NCBI GenBank assembly: GCA_023227825.1
Contig: JALOCJ010000010.1
Location: 1 to 64,000, forward strand
Origin: Candidatus Cloacimonas sp.
GTDB lineage: Bacteria > Cloacimonadota > Cloacimonadia > Cloacimonadales > Cloacimonadaceae
Length of the DNA stretch: 64,000 bases
Direction: 5' to 3'
Shown piece after piece: positions 46,625 to 56,678 of the stretch (within the stretch, counting starts at the first letter, position 1; every line of letters begins with the position of its first letter). The notes beneath the pieces were generated by a model. That model was not told the origin of the DNA, searched no databases, and was given only the letters and a program-made list of their open reading frames with translations. The position numbers and the translations under genes are program-made.

Positions 46625-48783
46625 GTTATCAACATTTCAGCTATTCACCCTTAACTGCCGGAAAACATACAGTTGGCTTAGCCGGTGATTTTACCTCCTG
46701 GGAAATTATTCCTTTGGAGGAAATTGGCGGAATATACACTCTTACTATAGACCTGCCTCCTGGAGTATATCAATATAAATTTATTGTGGACGGCAATTGG
46801 ATTCCCGATGAAAACAACCCCCATCAGGTTCCTGATAATTTTGGAGGAGTAAATTCTCTGCTGATCGTGGAAGAAGAAAAAGAAGAACTATCCTGGGAAG
46901 ATACTATTACACAATTGCCAAATAAAGCACCGGAAAAATTCTATCAGTTCTTTCGTTCAGATAATAATAACTATGAACTGCGTTTTTCCTGGTATCCTAA
47001 ATTAGCTGATGCAATATATCTCTTAACCGAATCCAGGAATATAAAATTAAAACGCATCGGACAAAATCCGCTTTATGAGGTCTTTTTTTGTTTATTTAAA
47101 CATACAGGGATTTTTTCCTTCCGCATAAAAATTCAATATCAAAATAAAGCTCTATATTTTGGAGCAGAGGGCTTTTCTGAAGATGAAGAAGAAATTGCTC
47201 CTAGGGAGATTAACCTAAAAGATATTCCCCTGTTTTCAATCCCGGATTGGGTAAGCCGCAGTATTATCTATCAAATTTTTCCTGACCGTTTTTATAACGG
47301 CAATAAAGATAATGATCCCGATTTCAGTGAATGGTATTATGCTGATTGTAAAGAACCACCCTCTCCGGGAGAAATCCTTTCTCCGGAAAAGGAATATTAT
47401 CATTTAATAACTGACTGGAACGATATTAGTGGATTAAAACAAAGTCCTTGGCAAAAAGAAGGGATACCGGATTTTTTTTCTTTTTACGGTGGAGACATTG
47501 CCGGGGTGCAACAAAAGCTTGATTATCTGCTTGATTTGGGAATTAATGTAATTTATTTCAATCCGCTCTGGCAGGCAAAATCCAATCATAAATATGATAG
47601 TTCTGATTACCATAGTATAGATTCTCATTTTGCTACTACGGAAGAGATGATTGATTTTGTAAAGATTGCACATTCCAAAGGTATAAAAATCATTCTGGAT
47701 GTGGCTTTTAATCATACAGGAGAGACCTTTTGGGCTTTTCGGGATTGTGTGGAAAAAGGACCCCAATCACCTTACTGGAATTGGTATGACTGGAAAAAAT
47801 GGCCCCTACCAAAACCCCTTCCTCCGGATTTTAATCCGAAAGAGTATTATCAATGCTGGTGGGGAATAAAAGATATGCCCGATTTAAATTATGACCTTGC
47901 TCTTCCCCATCCAGACGAAAATGCTGTGCGGAATATAAAAAAAGCTCGTCCTAATGCAGCTTTGGTTGATTATTTAATTTCTACCGTTCACTGGTGGCTG
48001 ATTGATATTGGAATTGATGGTTTCCGACTGGATGTTCCGGATGAAGTTCCCTTTTGGTTTTGGGAACTTTTTCGGAAAGAAGTGAAAAAGGCAAAACCGG
48101 ATGCCTGGATTGTTGGAGAAATATGGCATGAAGCAAGACAATGGGTTTCTCATTTATATTTTGATTCTGTAATGAATTATGCCTTTTTCAAAACTCCCGT
48201 TATTGAATACTTTGTGTTAAACATCATCACTAAGGAAGATTTTTGTCGTAAAATAGAAGCCGGACTTGCTCTTTATCCTTTTCATTCATTGAAGGCAATG
48301 ATGAATTTGCTTGGTAGTCATGATACACCTCGCATTTTTGAAATCTGTCAGGGAAATGTTCAACGCCTTTGCTTGGCTGTCATATTCCAAATGTGTTTTA
48401 TTGGTGCTCCCCATATTTATTACGGAGATGAAATTGCTATGGAAGGTGGAAAAGACCCGGATAACCGAAGACCTTTTAACTGGAATTGGGAAAAAAATCC
48501 AGTTGCCTGTGAAGTAAGAGCTTTTTATAAACAGATAATCTCTTTAAGGAAAGCTCATCCTGCATTTTGGGAAGGCAATTTTGCTTTTTTACCTGCTGCG
48601 GAAAATATCATTGCTTTTCTGCGTGAAGGAGAAAATGAAAAAATACTGGTATTCCTGAATTTGGGGCTTGATCCAGCTACTATAGATATTGCTGAGGAGG
48701 GAGAAATTCTATTTGGAACTTTAGATAAAACGAAACAATTACAACCTCTTTCCGCCGTAATTCTTACTCTACAGGTTTTGTAG
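46621..48783 (+). CDS. GH13 alpha-glucan hydrolase with N-terminal CBM48-like domain
   Basis: This 720-aa enzyme begins with a glycogen-binding (AMPK/CBM48) domain (VGLAGDFTSWE ... YQYKFIVDGNWIPDENNP), then an N-terminal beta domain of the cyclomaltodextrinase/neopullulanase type, then the TIM barrel. Catalytic residues are Asp471 (GFRLDVPDE), Glu500 (VGEIWHE) and Asp568 (LLGSHDTPR). No signal peptide is present, so it is cytoplasmic and likely trims maltodextrin or glycogen. It is translationally coupled to uvrA by a 4-bp overlap, an odd partner. Confidence 0.92.
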   Translation: MSYQHFSYSPLTAGKHTVGLAGDFTSWEIIPLEEIGGIYTLTIDLPPGVYQYKFIVDGNWIPDENNPHQVPDNFGGVNSLLIVEEEKEELSWEDTITQLPNKAPEKFYQFFRSDNNNYELRFSWYPKLADAIYLLTESRNIKLKRIGQNPLYEVFFCLFKHTGIFSFRIKIQYQNKALYFGAEGFSEDEEEIAPREINLKDIPLFSIPDWVSRSIIYQIFPDRFYNGNKDNDPDFSEWYYADCKEPPSPGEILSPEKEYYHLITDWNDISGLKQSPWQKEGIPDFFSFYGGDIAGVQQKLDYLLDLGINVIYFNPLWQAKSNHKYDSSDYHSIDSHFATTEEMIDFVKIAHSKGIKIILDVAFNHTGETFWAFRDCVEKGPQSPYWNWYDWKKWPLPKPLPPDFNPKEYYQCWWGIKDMPDLNYDLALPHPDENAVRNIKKARPNAALVDYLISTVHWWLIDIGIDGFRLDVPDEVPFWFWELFRKEVKKAKPDAWIVGEIWHEARQWVSHLYFDSVMNYAFFKTPVIEYFVLNIITKEDFCRKIEAGLALYPFHSLKAMMNLLGSHDTPRIFEICQGNVQRLCLAVIFQMCFIGAPHIYYGDEIAMEGGKDPDNRRPFNWNWEKNPVACEVRAFYKQIISLRKAHPAFWEGNFAFLPAAENIIAFLREGENEKILVFLNLGLDPATIDIAEEGEILFGTLDKTKQLQPLSAVILTLQVL

Positions 48784-49023
48784 GAAGGTTTATATTCCCT
48801 TATCAGCTACACAGATTTAACCAATATATCAGATTAATATAAATTTTACATTTACTGATGCTTCCTTTATTTTGGTAATCTCAATAGATATAAATCAGCG
48901 TAAGCTGCATGAAAAAATGTTTTACCCTCAGGAGTCATTATCAGATAGAAATATTTTTATGCCTTTTAACCGGGAAAACATTATAACAGCTAACAGTTAT
49001 AAAGGCGTAAATAACTCGGGACT
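48784..49023. other. short intergenic region after the glycosidase gene
   Basis: About 240 bp hold no gene. CACAGATTTAACCAATATAT near 48810 belongs to the degenerate CAGATT filler seen also near 28030 and 56825. The hup terminator follows. Confidence 0.5.
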
Positions 49024-49058
49024 AAAAAAGGGCAGAAAACAAGAAATGTCTTCTGCCC
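49024..49058 (-). terminator. rho-independent terminator of hup
   Basis: Read on the minus strand, a 12-bp stem (GGGCAGAAGACA with TGTTTTCTGCCC, one G-T pair) with a 5-nt loop is followed by TTTTTT. It lies 20 bp past the hup stop. Confidence 0.92.
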
Positions 49059-49077
49059 CATTTGTAAAGGAATTGTA

Positions 49078-49359
49078 CTATTTGGCTTTTTTAACAGCCT
49101 CTTTGAGTTTTTTACCAGCTTTGAAAACCGGAACTTTGCGTGCCGGAATCTTCAAAGGTTTTTTGGTTTTGGGATTTATACCGTTGCGCGCTTTACGATG
49201 TGCAACATTGAAAGAACCAAAACCGACTAAAGTTACCTTTTCACCCTTTTTCAGGGATTCCGTTATGCCCTCAAGAACAGCTGCGAGGGCTGCACTGGCT
49301 ACTTTTTGAGAAGTGCCAGCGTTTGCTGCGATCTTTTTTACTAATTCGTCTCTACTCAT
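49078..49359 (-). CDS. hup: HU/IHF-family DNA-binding protein
   Basis: This 93-aa histone-like protein has the HU fold: two N-terminal helices (SRDELVKKIAANAGTS), the body KVTLVGFGSFNVAHRKAR, the DNA-bending arm NPKTKKPLKIPARKVPVFKAGK and a Lys-rich end. It bends and compacts DNA as a dimer. It is monocistronic with its own terminator and has AAGGAGG just before ATG. Whether it is HU or IHF-like cannot be told from sequence alone. Confidence 0.95.
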   Translation of the reverse strand: MSRDELVKKIAANAGTSQKVASAALAAVLEGITESLKKGEKVTLVGFGSFNVAHRKARNGINPKTKKPLKIPARKVPVFKAGKKLKEAVKKAK

Positions 49360-49598
49360 TTTACCTCCTTATTTGATTTAGTGTAAAGAGTAAGACATCT
49401 TTCAATTGTAATTAAATGCATTCCAAAAATTCTGTCAATAAAAAAATGCTTATTTTTCGTTTTTTTAACGGAATTTCAAGTTTTAACTGTGTTCTTAATA
49501 TGTATAATGCATTATCAAATAAGAAGATAGCATACTAATACAGCAGCCAAAAATATTTTATCCTTTCTCCTTAATTTCGGGCATTTTACTTTTTTAAG

Positions 49599-49629
49599 TT
49601 GACAAAAATCAGACCAGCGACGGTATAGT
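49599..49629 (+). promoter_or_regulatory. sigma-70-type promoter of the first TPR lipoprotein
   Basis: Perfect TTGACA at 49599-49604, then TATAGT at 49624-49629 (spacer 19; 17 if GGTATA is used). It lies 29 bp before ATG 49658 and its GGAGG site. Confidence 0.6.
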
Positions 49630-49657
49630 AAATAAAAATAATTTGGAGGTTTTCCCA

Positions 49658-50839
49658 ATGAAACAGAAAATAATAACCTTCGTAGTCCTTGCTCTTTTAG
49701 TGTTGCTTAGTGCTTGTGGTAGCAATAAGAAAGTTAAAGCACCCGTAGAGCCGGTCCGAAATCCCTTAATTTTAGCGCATTCAGCAGCTGCAAAAGGAAC
49801 TGAGGCATATAACGCTGAAAGTTATACTGAAGCCATATCCGCTTTTACAGAAGCAATATCCTTGTTTAATGAAGCTGCACCAACAGCCAGTCCAGCTGAT
49901 TCAATTGCTGAGAGCATTGAAAAGATGAATTTAAACATTGCCAAGTCCTATATAGAACTTGCTAATGAAAGTATGGACTTAAACAGTTATGATGAAGCAT
50001 TGGATTACTATAACAAAGCCCTGAATGTTTATCAGTCACTTACTCCCAAACTGATAACACAGGAGGAACTGCAACAGAACATAATCGGTCTCTATAACAA
50101 TATGGCTATTACAGCTAAGCAGGCAGGTAAATTTGAAGAAGCATTAACCTATTACGATCAGATATTGAAACTTACTCCTAACGATGCTGATATTCTTTAT
50201 GCCAAGTTCTATGTTTTACGAGATAATATTAAGGATGATAATCGTGCTTATGCAGTTTTAATTGATTATGCGGAACTTACTCAGGATGCCAAAGCATTTA
50301 TCAATGTAGCAGATAGCTATATGGAAAAAGGTAATCTGAGTGAAGCCGGAAAATATTATCAGAAAGCATTAGCCATTGAACCCGGAATAGATGTTTATCG
50401 TCGTTTGGCAAATTATTATAATAAACTGAATGATTATAATAATGCTAATCTTTATTTGCAAAAAGTAGCAGAATCTAATCCTGAACCTTCAGAACTGGCA
50501 CAAATATATGCTATGATGGCTAAAAATTATGAGGAATTGAAGGACAGGAAAAATATGGTGGAATATTACGAAAAGTCCCTGAGCATAGAACGCAATCCTA
50601 CATTGGCATTACTTTTAGCAAGTTATTACAATTCTCAAAAGAATTATGCAAAAGTTATCAGCAATGCCAGTATCACTCTCAGTATAGACCCCAAAAATGC
50701 TGATGCTTTAATGCTGCGTGGAGTTGCCTATTATCAAACAAAAAATTATTCTGCTGCCAAAGCTGATTTGGAAAAAGTGCAAAACGATCCTAAATATGGA
50801 ACTCAAGCCAAAAATTTACTGAAAAATATCCCCAAATAA
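49658..50839 (+). CDS. TPR-repeat lipoprotein
   Basis: This 393-aa protein starts at ATG 49658 with GGAGG 8 nt upstream. A lipoprotein signal ends LLSAC. The rest is at least seven TPR-like helix pairs (for example GKFEEALTYYDQILKLTPND, GNLSEAGKYYQKALAIEPG and KNYSAAKADLEKV). It is likely anchored to the outer or inner membrane facing the periplasm, as a scaffold for assembly. It resembles the lipoprotein at 55563-56648 in layout. It is not clearly BamD, which is shorter. Confidence 0.82.
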   Translation: MKQKIITFVVLALLVLLSACGSNKKVKAPVEPVRNPLILAHSAAAKGTEAYNAESYTEAISAFTEAISLFNEAAPTASPADSIAESIEKMNLNIAKSYIELANESMDLNSYDEALDYYNKALNVYQSLTPKLITQEELQQNIIGLYNNMAITAKQAGKFEEALTYYDQILKLTPNDADILYAKFYVLRDNIKDDNRAYAVLIDYAELTQDAKAFINVADSYMEKGNLSEAGKYYQKALAIEPGIDVYRRLANYYNKLNDYNNANLYLQKVAESNPEPSELAQIYAMMAKNYEELKDRKNMVEYYEKSLSIERNPTLALLLASYYNSQKNYAKVISNASITLSIDPKNADALMLRGVAYYQTKNYSAAKADLEKVQNDPKYGTQAKNLLKNIPK

Positions 50840-50900
50840 CTAACTCTTAAATGCCGGACGGGACTGGAGTTTTCAGCTCGTCCTGCATTCTGAAAAAACG

Positions 50901-51344
50901 ATGAAACTACATAGTGACGGCTCAATAAAAGCTATTTATGCTGCAACACAAGGAACAAAACAATATCGTCCTTTGATGAGTTCTAAAATTCCTGCTGGTT
51001 TTCCTTCTCCGGCTCAGGATTATATTGAAGGCAAGCTGGATTTAAATGAACATCTAATAGTTCATCCTGCTTCAACTTTCTTTGTTAGGGTTGATGGTTA
51101 TTCAATGCAGGGTGCAGGAATTATGCCTGATGATATTTTGATTGTAGATAGAGCTTTAGAAGCGACTAATAACCACATTGTAATTGCTATTGTGGACTGT
51201 GAATTAACGGTAAAACGACTGAAAATAAAAGGGAAAAAATACTATTTAGTACCGGAGAATGATGAATTTGAACCAATTCTCATTCAAGAAGGAATGGACT
51301 TCATTATTTGGGGTGTTGTAACCTACGTTATCCATAAAGTTTAA
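50901..51344 (+). CDS. umuD: UmuD-like S24 peptidase
   Basis: This 147-aa protein matches UmuD. The self-cleavage site is PAG-FPSPAQDY (A32-G33). The Ser/Lys dyad is Ser68 in DGYSMQGAGI and Lys105 in ELTVKRL. It has no DNA-binding domain as LexA would. It is an SOS mutagenesis accessory that partners a Y-family polymerase; no umuC follows, but dinB lies 6.5 kb further on. I see no LexA-like operator in the 60-bp gap. It ends 4 bp before the start of the large barrel gene. Confidence 0.9.
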   Translation: MKLHSDGSIKAIYAATQGTKQYRPLMSSKIPAGFPSPAQDYIEGKLDLNEHLIVHPASTFFVRVDGYSMQGAGIMPDDILIVDRALEATNNHIVIAIVDCELTVKRLKIKGKKYYLVPENDEFEPILIQEGMDFIIWGVVTYVIHKV

Positions 51345-51348
51345 TCAG

Positions 51349-54300
51349 GTGGCAATAAACAAGCCCTGCTGCCTTAGTTTACTCTTTTTTCTGGGAATTT
51401 CTACATTGTTTGCTCAATCATTGGTTAGAGAGCAGAATCTTGTTTTAGAACCCAATCACTATAAATATTCCCTGGCAAATTCACCTATAATTCAAAATAG
51501 TGTTTCTGTTTGGGCTGATTCGTTGCTCTTAACGGAAGGAATAGATTATCGGGTAAATCATCAGAAGGCAGAATTGATTTTGCTTGCCCAACCTGAAGTT
51601 CCTGTTCTAAAAGTAGAATATATTCTTGTTCCGGACTTTTTATCTGTTCCTTTACAAAGCTGGAAACCTCAGGAATATAGTGATACTTTGCTAACCTCTA
51701 TTAAAAAGCGTAAGAATCCTATCCTTGTAGAAGATGCTCGTTTGGAAATTCAAGGCACAAAAACATTTGCTATCACTTTTTCCGATGAATCCACTTTTGA
51801 TTTAAAACAATCCCTGTTTGTAAACATCGCCGGTGAACTTGCCAACAATGTTTATATTAATGCTCAGCTTTCCGATAGCCAGTCCAAATTATCTCCGGAA
51901 GGGGATTCCAAGGAATTAAGTTCTTTGGATAATGTTTTCATCCGTGTTTACGGTCCTAAATATGAACTGGCAATGGGTGATCTGGAACTTAAATACACAG
52001 GAACTCGTTATCTGGAGTATTATAGTAAATTTGAAGGTCTGAATGCCTGGTTAAGGGGTAAACATTATGTCCAGACAGCTTTTTCTGCAGGCGGAGGTAA
52101 AAATGCCTCTGTAAAAATAACTATAATAGAAGGAAAACAGGGTCCTTATTATTTAAAAGCCAATGATACACAATCCAATTTTATTATAGTTGCCGGTAGT
52201 GAAGAGATTTTTGTAGATGGCAGTAAATGGGAACGGGGAATTGATTATAGTATTGATTACAGTGAAGGCAGCGTAATGTTCAAACACTTGATTAGTGCTT
52301 CCAACAATGTTTTAGCAAGGTTTCAATATTCCGATGAATATTATCCTCAAAGCAGTTATCTCAATTCTACTCAGCTTCAGCTTGCAAAACATTTAACGCT
52401 ATCCCATCATTTTATTTGGCAACAGGATGATAAGAAAAATCCCCTGCTCTATGAATTCAGCTCGGCTGATTTGGATTCGTTAAAAATTGCCGGGGATAAT
52501 ATTGTTTGGGGTGAAGGTATCTCCATAGTAGAAGCAGGAACCGGTGATTATAAACGAATACAGTCATCACAAAATGAATATTATTATGAATATGCACCAG
52601 GTGATTCTCTTGCCTGTTACAATATTGTTTTTAGCTATGTTGGTAGTGGGAACGGTGATTATGAAGAATATTCTCCCGGTAAATATCGTTATTTAGGTTC
52701 TAAAATGGGTTCCTGGCTTCCGCAAAAAATATTGGTGCCTCCTGAAAAAAAGGGAAATCTGGATTTATTGCTTGCCTATTCTAATGATAATTTGAATGCT
52801 GGAGTGGAAGTTTTAGGCAGTGTTAATGACCGGAATACTTTTTCGGTAAAGAATGATGAGGATAATGATGCCGGCTTGGTTTATACCTATTTGGAAGTTC
52901 CTTTTTCCCGTTATTCTTTTAGGTTGGATCACGAGCAACGCAGTGAAAAAACATATCTCTTCGGTAAATATCGCAGTCCTGATGCAGAATACGATTTTGC
53001 CTCTATAGAAACAGCTGATTCATTGGCACAACAGGAAAGCAATATCCAAATAAGTCGTAAACAAACCAATTGGAATATATCACTTCTTTTACGATACCGG
53101 AGAATTTATGATTTATATACTTTGCAGGCATTGCGTTTCATTTCTTCCTCCTCAGGAAAAGGTTTTCTGCCAGCTCTAAATTTACATAGCACTTTTTCCA
53201 CGCAGGAATATGATATTGATGATTATAGAGATGGAACCTGGCAATATCATCAGGGGGATATTTCCTGGGTTTGGAAAATATTGCATTTGCGTTTTGAAAC
53301 ACTCTACAACCTTTTAGATACAAAATCTTATGGTAACAGCTATCTGAAAGCAAGCCCCGGAATCACTATCGGAAATCCATCTTCTTTTCTTACCCAACTT
53401 TCCTATACAACAGATAAAACCAAGCTCCAGGAAAATAATGCCTGGAATGAAATTTCCAGTTCCGATACCTACGCCTTAAAACAAATGATCAACCTTAATG
53501 AACAGCGTATTGACCTTGATGTAACGCATCGCAAAGTTCAACAACCCCTTTCTACTTCCATTCCCAAATCCAGTTACGACCTGATCAATTTCCGTTCCAG
53601 TAACAGCATTCTGAAAAATTCTATCGGTCTTTACAGTAACTATCAACTCAATCAAACAGAATTCTATCCTAAAATTCGTGAATTGCAATATATAGGTTCC
53701 GGTTTGGGTTATTATGACAGCACCGGAGTCAGTGTAATAGATGGTGATTACGATTGGGTTTATATAACCAGTAGCACGGGAAGTTTATCATCAGAAATAA
53801 ATTGTCTGTTAAATCTTTACTGGAAACCGGGAAATATATCTACCAACCCTTTTATGAAGCGTTTGCAAAGTGATACTTCAATAAATTTGGTTGAACAAAG
53901 CTCTCATCTTGATAACTGGAAAAGTTATTTCTTTTTGCCTGGAACGGTTTACAATGAAGAAACCACAATTTACGGCAGACAGAGCATTGAAGAAGTTCTC
54001 TGGTTGGATTTGATTAGTAACAAACTTACTGCCAACCTGCAAGTTTCAATGGACCGAACTCTGGATAAAAGATATCAAACCCCGGATAGAACTTTCAGTT
54101 TCTCACAAGTAGCCCAATTTGATATCAAAGGGTTTAATGCCTATAATGCCCGTTTGCAATTCAGCAATGAGACCAACCGCGATACGCGCTATTTAAGCGA
54201 AACAGATATTCTAGGTGCCAGTGCAATAATTCAGCGTAATTTAAATCCGCAAAGCAATATTCAGGCAGAATTGAACTGTAATTCAGAATCAGGAGGAAAA

Positions 54301-54600
54301 CAAGATGGCAGTGAAAATTATCGTCTTAGTTCTTTTGCCTTTTCTCCTTCCCTAAAAAGTGTTTTTATGCAAAAATATCGCTTTTCTGCAGGTCTGGGAA
54401 TAACTTATAATCGCCTTTCAGGAAGTAAGTATTTTTCCTTTCTGCCCCAAAAAAGAGCTGGCTGGATTCCCTCTGCAAATTTAAGCGGGGTTTATAGAAT
54501 CAATACTTTTTGCATTATTACTATGGACTATCGTTTTTCAGATTATCCAAAACAAACGAGCTCTCATGAATTGAAACTGGAATTCAAAGCGGAAATATAA
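51349..54600 (+). CDS. large exported protein, predicted outer-membrane beta-barrel
   Basis: This 1083-aa protein has a signal peptide (LSLLFFLGISTLFAQS) and starts at GTG 51349. The N-terminal ~350 residues are beta-rich with repeated modules (VFIRVYGPKYELAMGDL, IEGKQGPYYLKAND, IIVAGSEEIFVDG and WERGIDYSIDYSEGSVMF), a pattern I associate with large envelope proteins of Fibrobacterota/Ignavibacteria-type bacteria. The rest alternates aromatic and polar residues and ends in FKAEI, suggesting a barrel of many strands. The function is unknown. It sits 4 bp after umuD and 3 bp before the TauE-like gene. Confidence 0.72.
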   Translation: MAINKPCCLSLLFFLGISTLFAQSLVREQNLVLEPNHYKYSLANSPIIQNSVSVWADSLLLTEGIDYRVNHQKAELILLAQPEVPVLKVEYILVPDFLSVPLQSWKPQEYSDTLLTSIKKRKNPILVEDARLEIQGTKTFAITFSDESTFDLKQSLFVNIAGELANNVYINAQLSDSQSKLSPEGDSKELSSLDNVFIRVYGPKYELAMGDLELKYTGTRYLEYYSKFEGLNAWLRGKHYVQTAFSAGGGKNASVKITIIEGKQGPYYLKANDTQSNFIIVAGSEEIFVDGSKWERGIDYSIDYSEGSVMFKHLISASNNVLARFQYSDEYYPQSSYLNSTQLQLAKHLTLSHHFIWQQDDKKNPLLYEFSSADLDSLKIAGDNIVWGEGISIVEAGTGDYKRIQSSQNEYYYEYAPGDSLACYNIVFSYVGSGNGDYEEYSPGKYRYLGSKMGSWLPQKILVPPEKKGNLDLLLAYSNDNLNAGVEVLGSVNDRNTFSVKNDEDNDAGLVYTYLEVPFSRYSFRLDHEQRSEKTYLFGKYRSPDAEYDFASIETADSLAQQESNIQISRKQTNWNISLLLRYRRIYDLYTLQALRFISSSSGKGFLPALNLHSTFSTQEYDIDDYRDGTWQYHQGDISWVWKILHLRFETLYNLLDTKSYGNSYLKASPGITIGNPSSFLTQLSYTTDKTKLQENNAWNEISSSDTYALKQMINLNEQRIDLDVTHRKVQQPLSTSIPKSSYDLINFRSSNSILKNSIGLYSNYQLNQTEFYPKIRELQYIGSGLGYYDSTGVSVIDGDYDWVYITSSTGSLSSEINCLLNLYWKPGNISTNPFMKRLQSDTSINLVEQSSHLDNWKSYFFLPGTVYNEETTIYGRQSIEEVLWLDLISNKLTANLQVSMDRTLDKRYQTPDRTFSFSQVAQFDIKGFNAYNARLQFSNETNRDTRYLSETDILGASAIIQRNLNPQSNIQAELNCNSESGGKQDGSENYRLSSFAFSPSLKSVFMQKYRFSAGLGITYNRLSGSKYFSFLPQKRAGWIPSANLSGVYRINTFCIITMDYRFSDYPKQTSSHELKLEFKAEI

Positions 54601-54603
54601 GTT

Positions 54604-55377
54604 ATGCAGAATATTATTTTAACTCCTCTGGATTACATAATCGTCTTGCCTTTTATCTTTATTGCCGGTTTTATTGATTCTATAGCTGGAGGTGGAGGTT
54701 TAATTTCTTTGCCTGCTTATTGGAGTGCTGGAATACCACCTCATTTGGCTTTAGGTACTAATAAATTTTCCTCCTGCTGCGGAACGCTTTTTTCCACTGC
54801 CAATTATTTCAAAGCCAAAATGATAGATATTCCCGTTGCTTTAGTAAGTTCAGGAATGGCTATAATTGGTTCTTGGCTCGGTGCTTCAACCGCATTACAG
54901 ATTTCGTCTCATATACTAAATTATTTACTGATTATCTTAATTCCAATTGTAACGGTTTTTTCTTTACTGAACAGGAATCTGGGAATGCATAGTAAAGCAG
55001 AGTATCTAACAAAAAGATGGCGTATGCTGCTTGGGGGATTTGCAGGATTGGGAATTGGTTTTTATGATGGCTTTTTCGGACCCGGGACAGGAACCTTTCT
55101 GATTATAATCTATGCTTCCATATTGCACTATGACTTTGTAACAGCTAATGGCAATGCTAAAGTTGTAAATTTGGCTTCCAATCTGTCTGCATTGATTACT
55201 TTTGCTTTTGCTTCCCATATATATTATCCGCTTGCTGTTCCTGGTGCCTTATGTGGAATAGCAGGAAACATTCTGGGTTCAAAAATGGTTATTTTAAGAG
55301 GCAATAAACTAATCAGAAATGTCTTTATTCTTTCTTTGCTGCTACTTTTTGCCAGAGTAATTTATAATCTTATGTAA
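54604..55377 (+). CDS. TauE/SafE-family membrane permease
   Basis: This 257-aa protein has about eight membrane helices and the family signature AGFIDSIAGGGGLISLPAY (residues 21-39) and FYDGFFGPGTGTFL near 160. TauE/SafE proteins export sulfite, sulfoacetate or other organosulfonates; the substrate is unknown here. It starts 3 bp after the barrel gene. Confidence 0.9.
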   Translation: MQNIILTPLDYIIVLPFIFIAGFIDSIAGGGGLISLPAYWSAGIPPHLALGTNKFSSCCGTLFSTANYFKAKMIDIPVALVSSGMAIIGSWLGASTALQISSHILNYLLIILIPIVTVFSLLNRNLGMHSKAEYLTKRWRMLLGGFAGLGIGFYDGFFGPGTGTFLIIIYASILHYDFVTANGNAKVVNLASNLSALITFAFASHIYYPLAVPGALCGIAGNILGSKMVILRGNKLIRNVFILSLLLLFARVIYNLM

Positions 55378-55562
55378 CAGGAAAAACAATTATGAGTTAT
55401 AAGCTCCAAGAAGATTATCGTAACGATCAAAAGTGTGAGAGCGTAATGACTCCTGACTTAATTTGGTTAACGAGGACTTTAAACTTAGGGAAACAATTAT
55501 CTTGACTTTTTGGCATATTAATTTTTCTTGTTCAAAAAGGATAAATTTAGAGGAGAAACTGA

Positions 55563-56648
55563 ATGAAAAAGCTAATAATCATCTTAAGCATAATACTTAT
55601 AATGCTTACTGCCTGTTCTACCGCCCGTCAAAAACTTAGCCCTCAGGGAAATGTAAATCTGAAAACTGCCGATGTATATTATTCCCAACAGGATGTGGAA
55701 CAAGCAGAAATTTACTATTTGAAAGTTCTTGAAGATAATCCCGATTATGTTATTGCCTTGAGACGCTTGGGTGATATCAGTTTGTTTAAAGCTGAAAATT
55801 TTACAGCTAAGGAAGTTGAGTATTACGAAGATGCCTATGAATATTATACTAAAGCAATAAGCATAACTGAACAATTTCCCGATCTTACAGACCAGGATCG
55901 TATTGACCTGAGAGATATGAGAAAAAGGAAAGAAAGAGCTTGGACCCGTATTTTCCTGGCTGCAAACAAAGAAAAAGAAGCAGGAAATACGCAGCGCGCA
56001 ATGGAAATTTATGAACTTGCCCACAAACTGGAACCTGAACGCCCTGAACCAATGATCCAGCTTAAAAATATCTATCTGGTTGATCTTAAAGATGACATTA
56101 AAGCCGAACAAATCCTGCACCAATTATTACAGAAAGATCCTGATAAACTGGAATATCTAATGGAAATGGGTACCTTTTACTACAACAAGGGTAACTATGC
56201 TGAAGCCGTAAAATACTTTGAAAAAGCTAAACCCCAAATACCCACAAATATTGATAACCTGATGAATATCTCTGCCTGCTATTATGAACTTAAGGACTAT
56301 GAAAAAGCAATGTCCACTACCAAAGCTGCTTTGGAAATAGAACCAAACAATGTTGATCTTTTAAATAATGCCCGTTCTATTGCTGCTCAAATTAATGATA
56401 TTGATCAGGCAATATTTTATCTAAAGAAGTTATTGGAAAACCGTCCTAATGAGGATGATTTCGGGTTGCTTGCTACCTATCTTTATAATAAACAAGATTG
56501 GCAGGAACTGATTAAATATGCAGAACAGTGGTATAATTGGGATAAATCTAATAAAATAGCTATTGAATATATTATCTGGGCTGCTCAACAGACCGGAAAC
56601 AAACAGCTGGAATCCAAATATACTGCAATTAAGAAAACTATGCCTTGA
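55563..56648 (+). CDS. TPR-repeat lipoprotein
   Basis: This 361-aa protein has a lipoprotein signal (IIILSIILIMLTAC) and TPR-like repeats over the whole mature chain (for example VEQAEIYYLKVLEDNPDYVI, GNYAEAVKYFEKAKPQIPTN and KDYEKAMSTTKAALEIEPNN). ATG 55563 has GAGGAG upstream. It has the same architecture as the lipoprotein at 49658, so the two could be distant paralogues. It is likely periplasm-facing scaffolding. Confidence 0.82.
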   Translation: MKKLIIILSIILIMLTACSTARQKLSPQGNVNLKTADVYYSQQDVEQAEIYYLKVLEDNPDYVIALRRLGDISLFKAENFTAKEVEYYEDAYEYYTKAISITEQFPDLTDQDRIDLRDMRKRKERAWTRIFLAANKEKEAGNTQRAMEIYELAHKLEPERPEPMIQLKNIYLVDLKDDIKAEQILHQLLQKDPDKLEYLMEMGTFYYNKGNYAEAVKYFEKAKPQIPTNIDNLMNISACYYELKDYEKAMSTTKAALEIEPNNVDLLNNARSIAAQINDIDQAIFYLKKLLENRPNEDDFGLLATYLYNKQDWQELIKYAEQWYNWDKSNKIAIEYIIWAAQQTGNKQLESKYTAIKKTMP

Positions 56649-56678
56649 TTTTTGGAGAATAGTTTAAAGAAGTATTGA

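Noticed and set aside
50840..50900. LexA-type operator or terminator before umuD
   Set aside because: There is a weak stem GGACGGG/CTCGTCC with no T-tract and no CTGT-N8-ACAG or GAAC-N4-GTTC box; the same search before dinB also found none.
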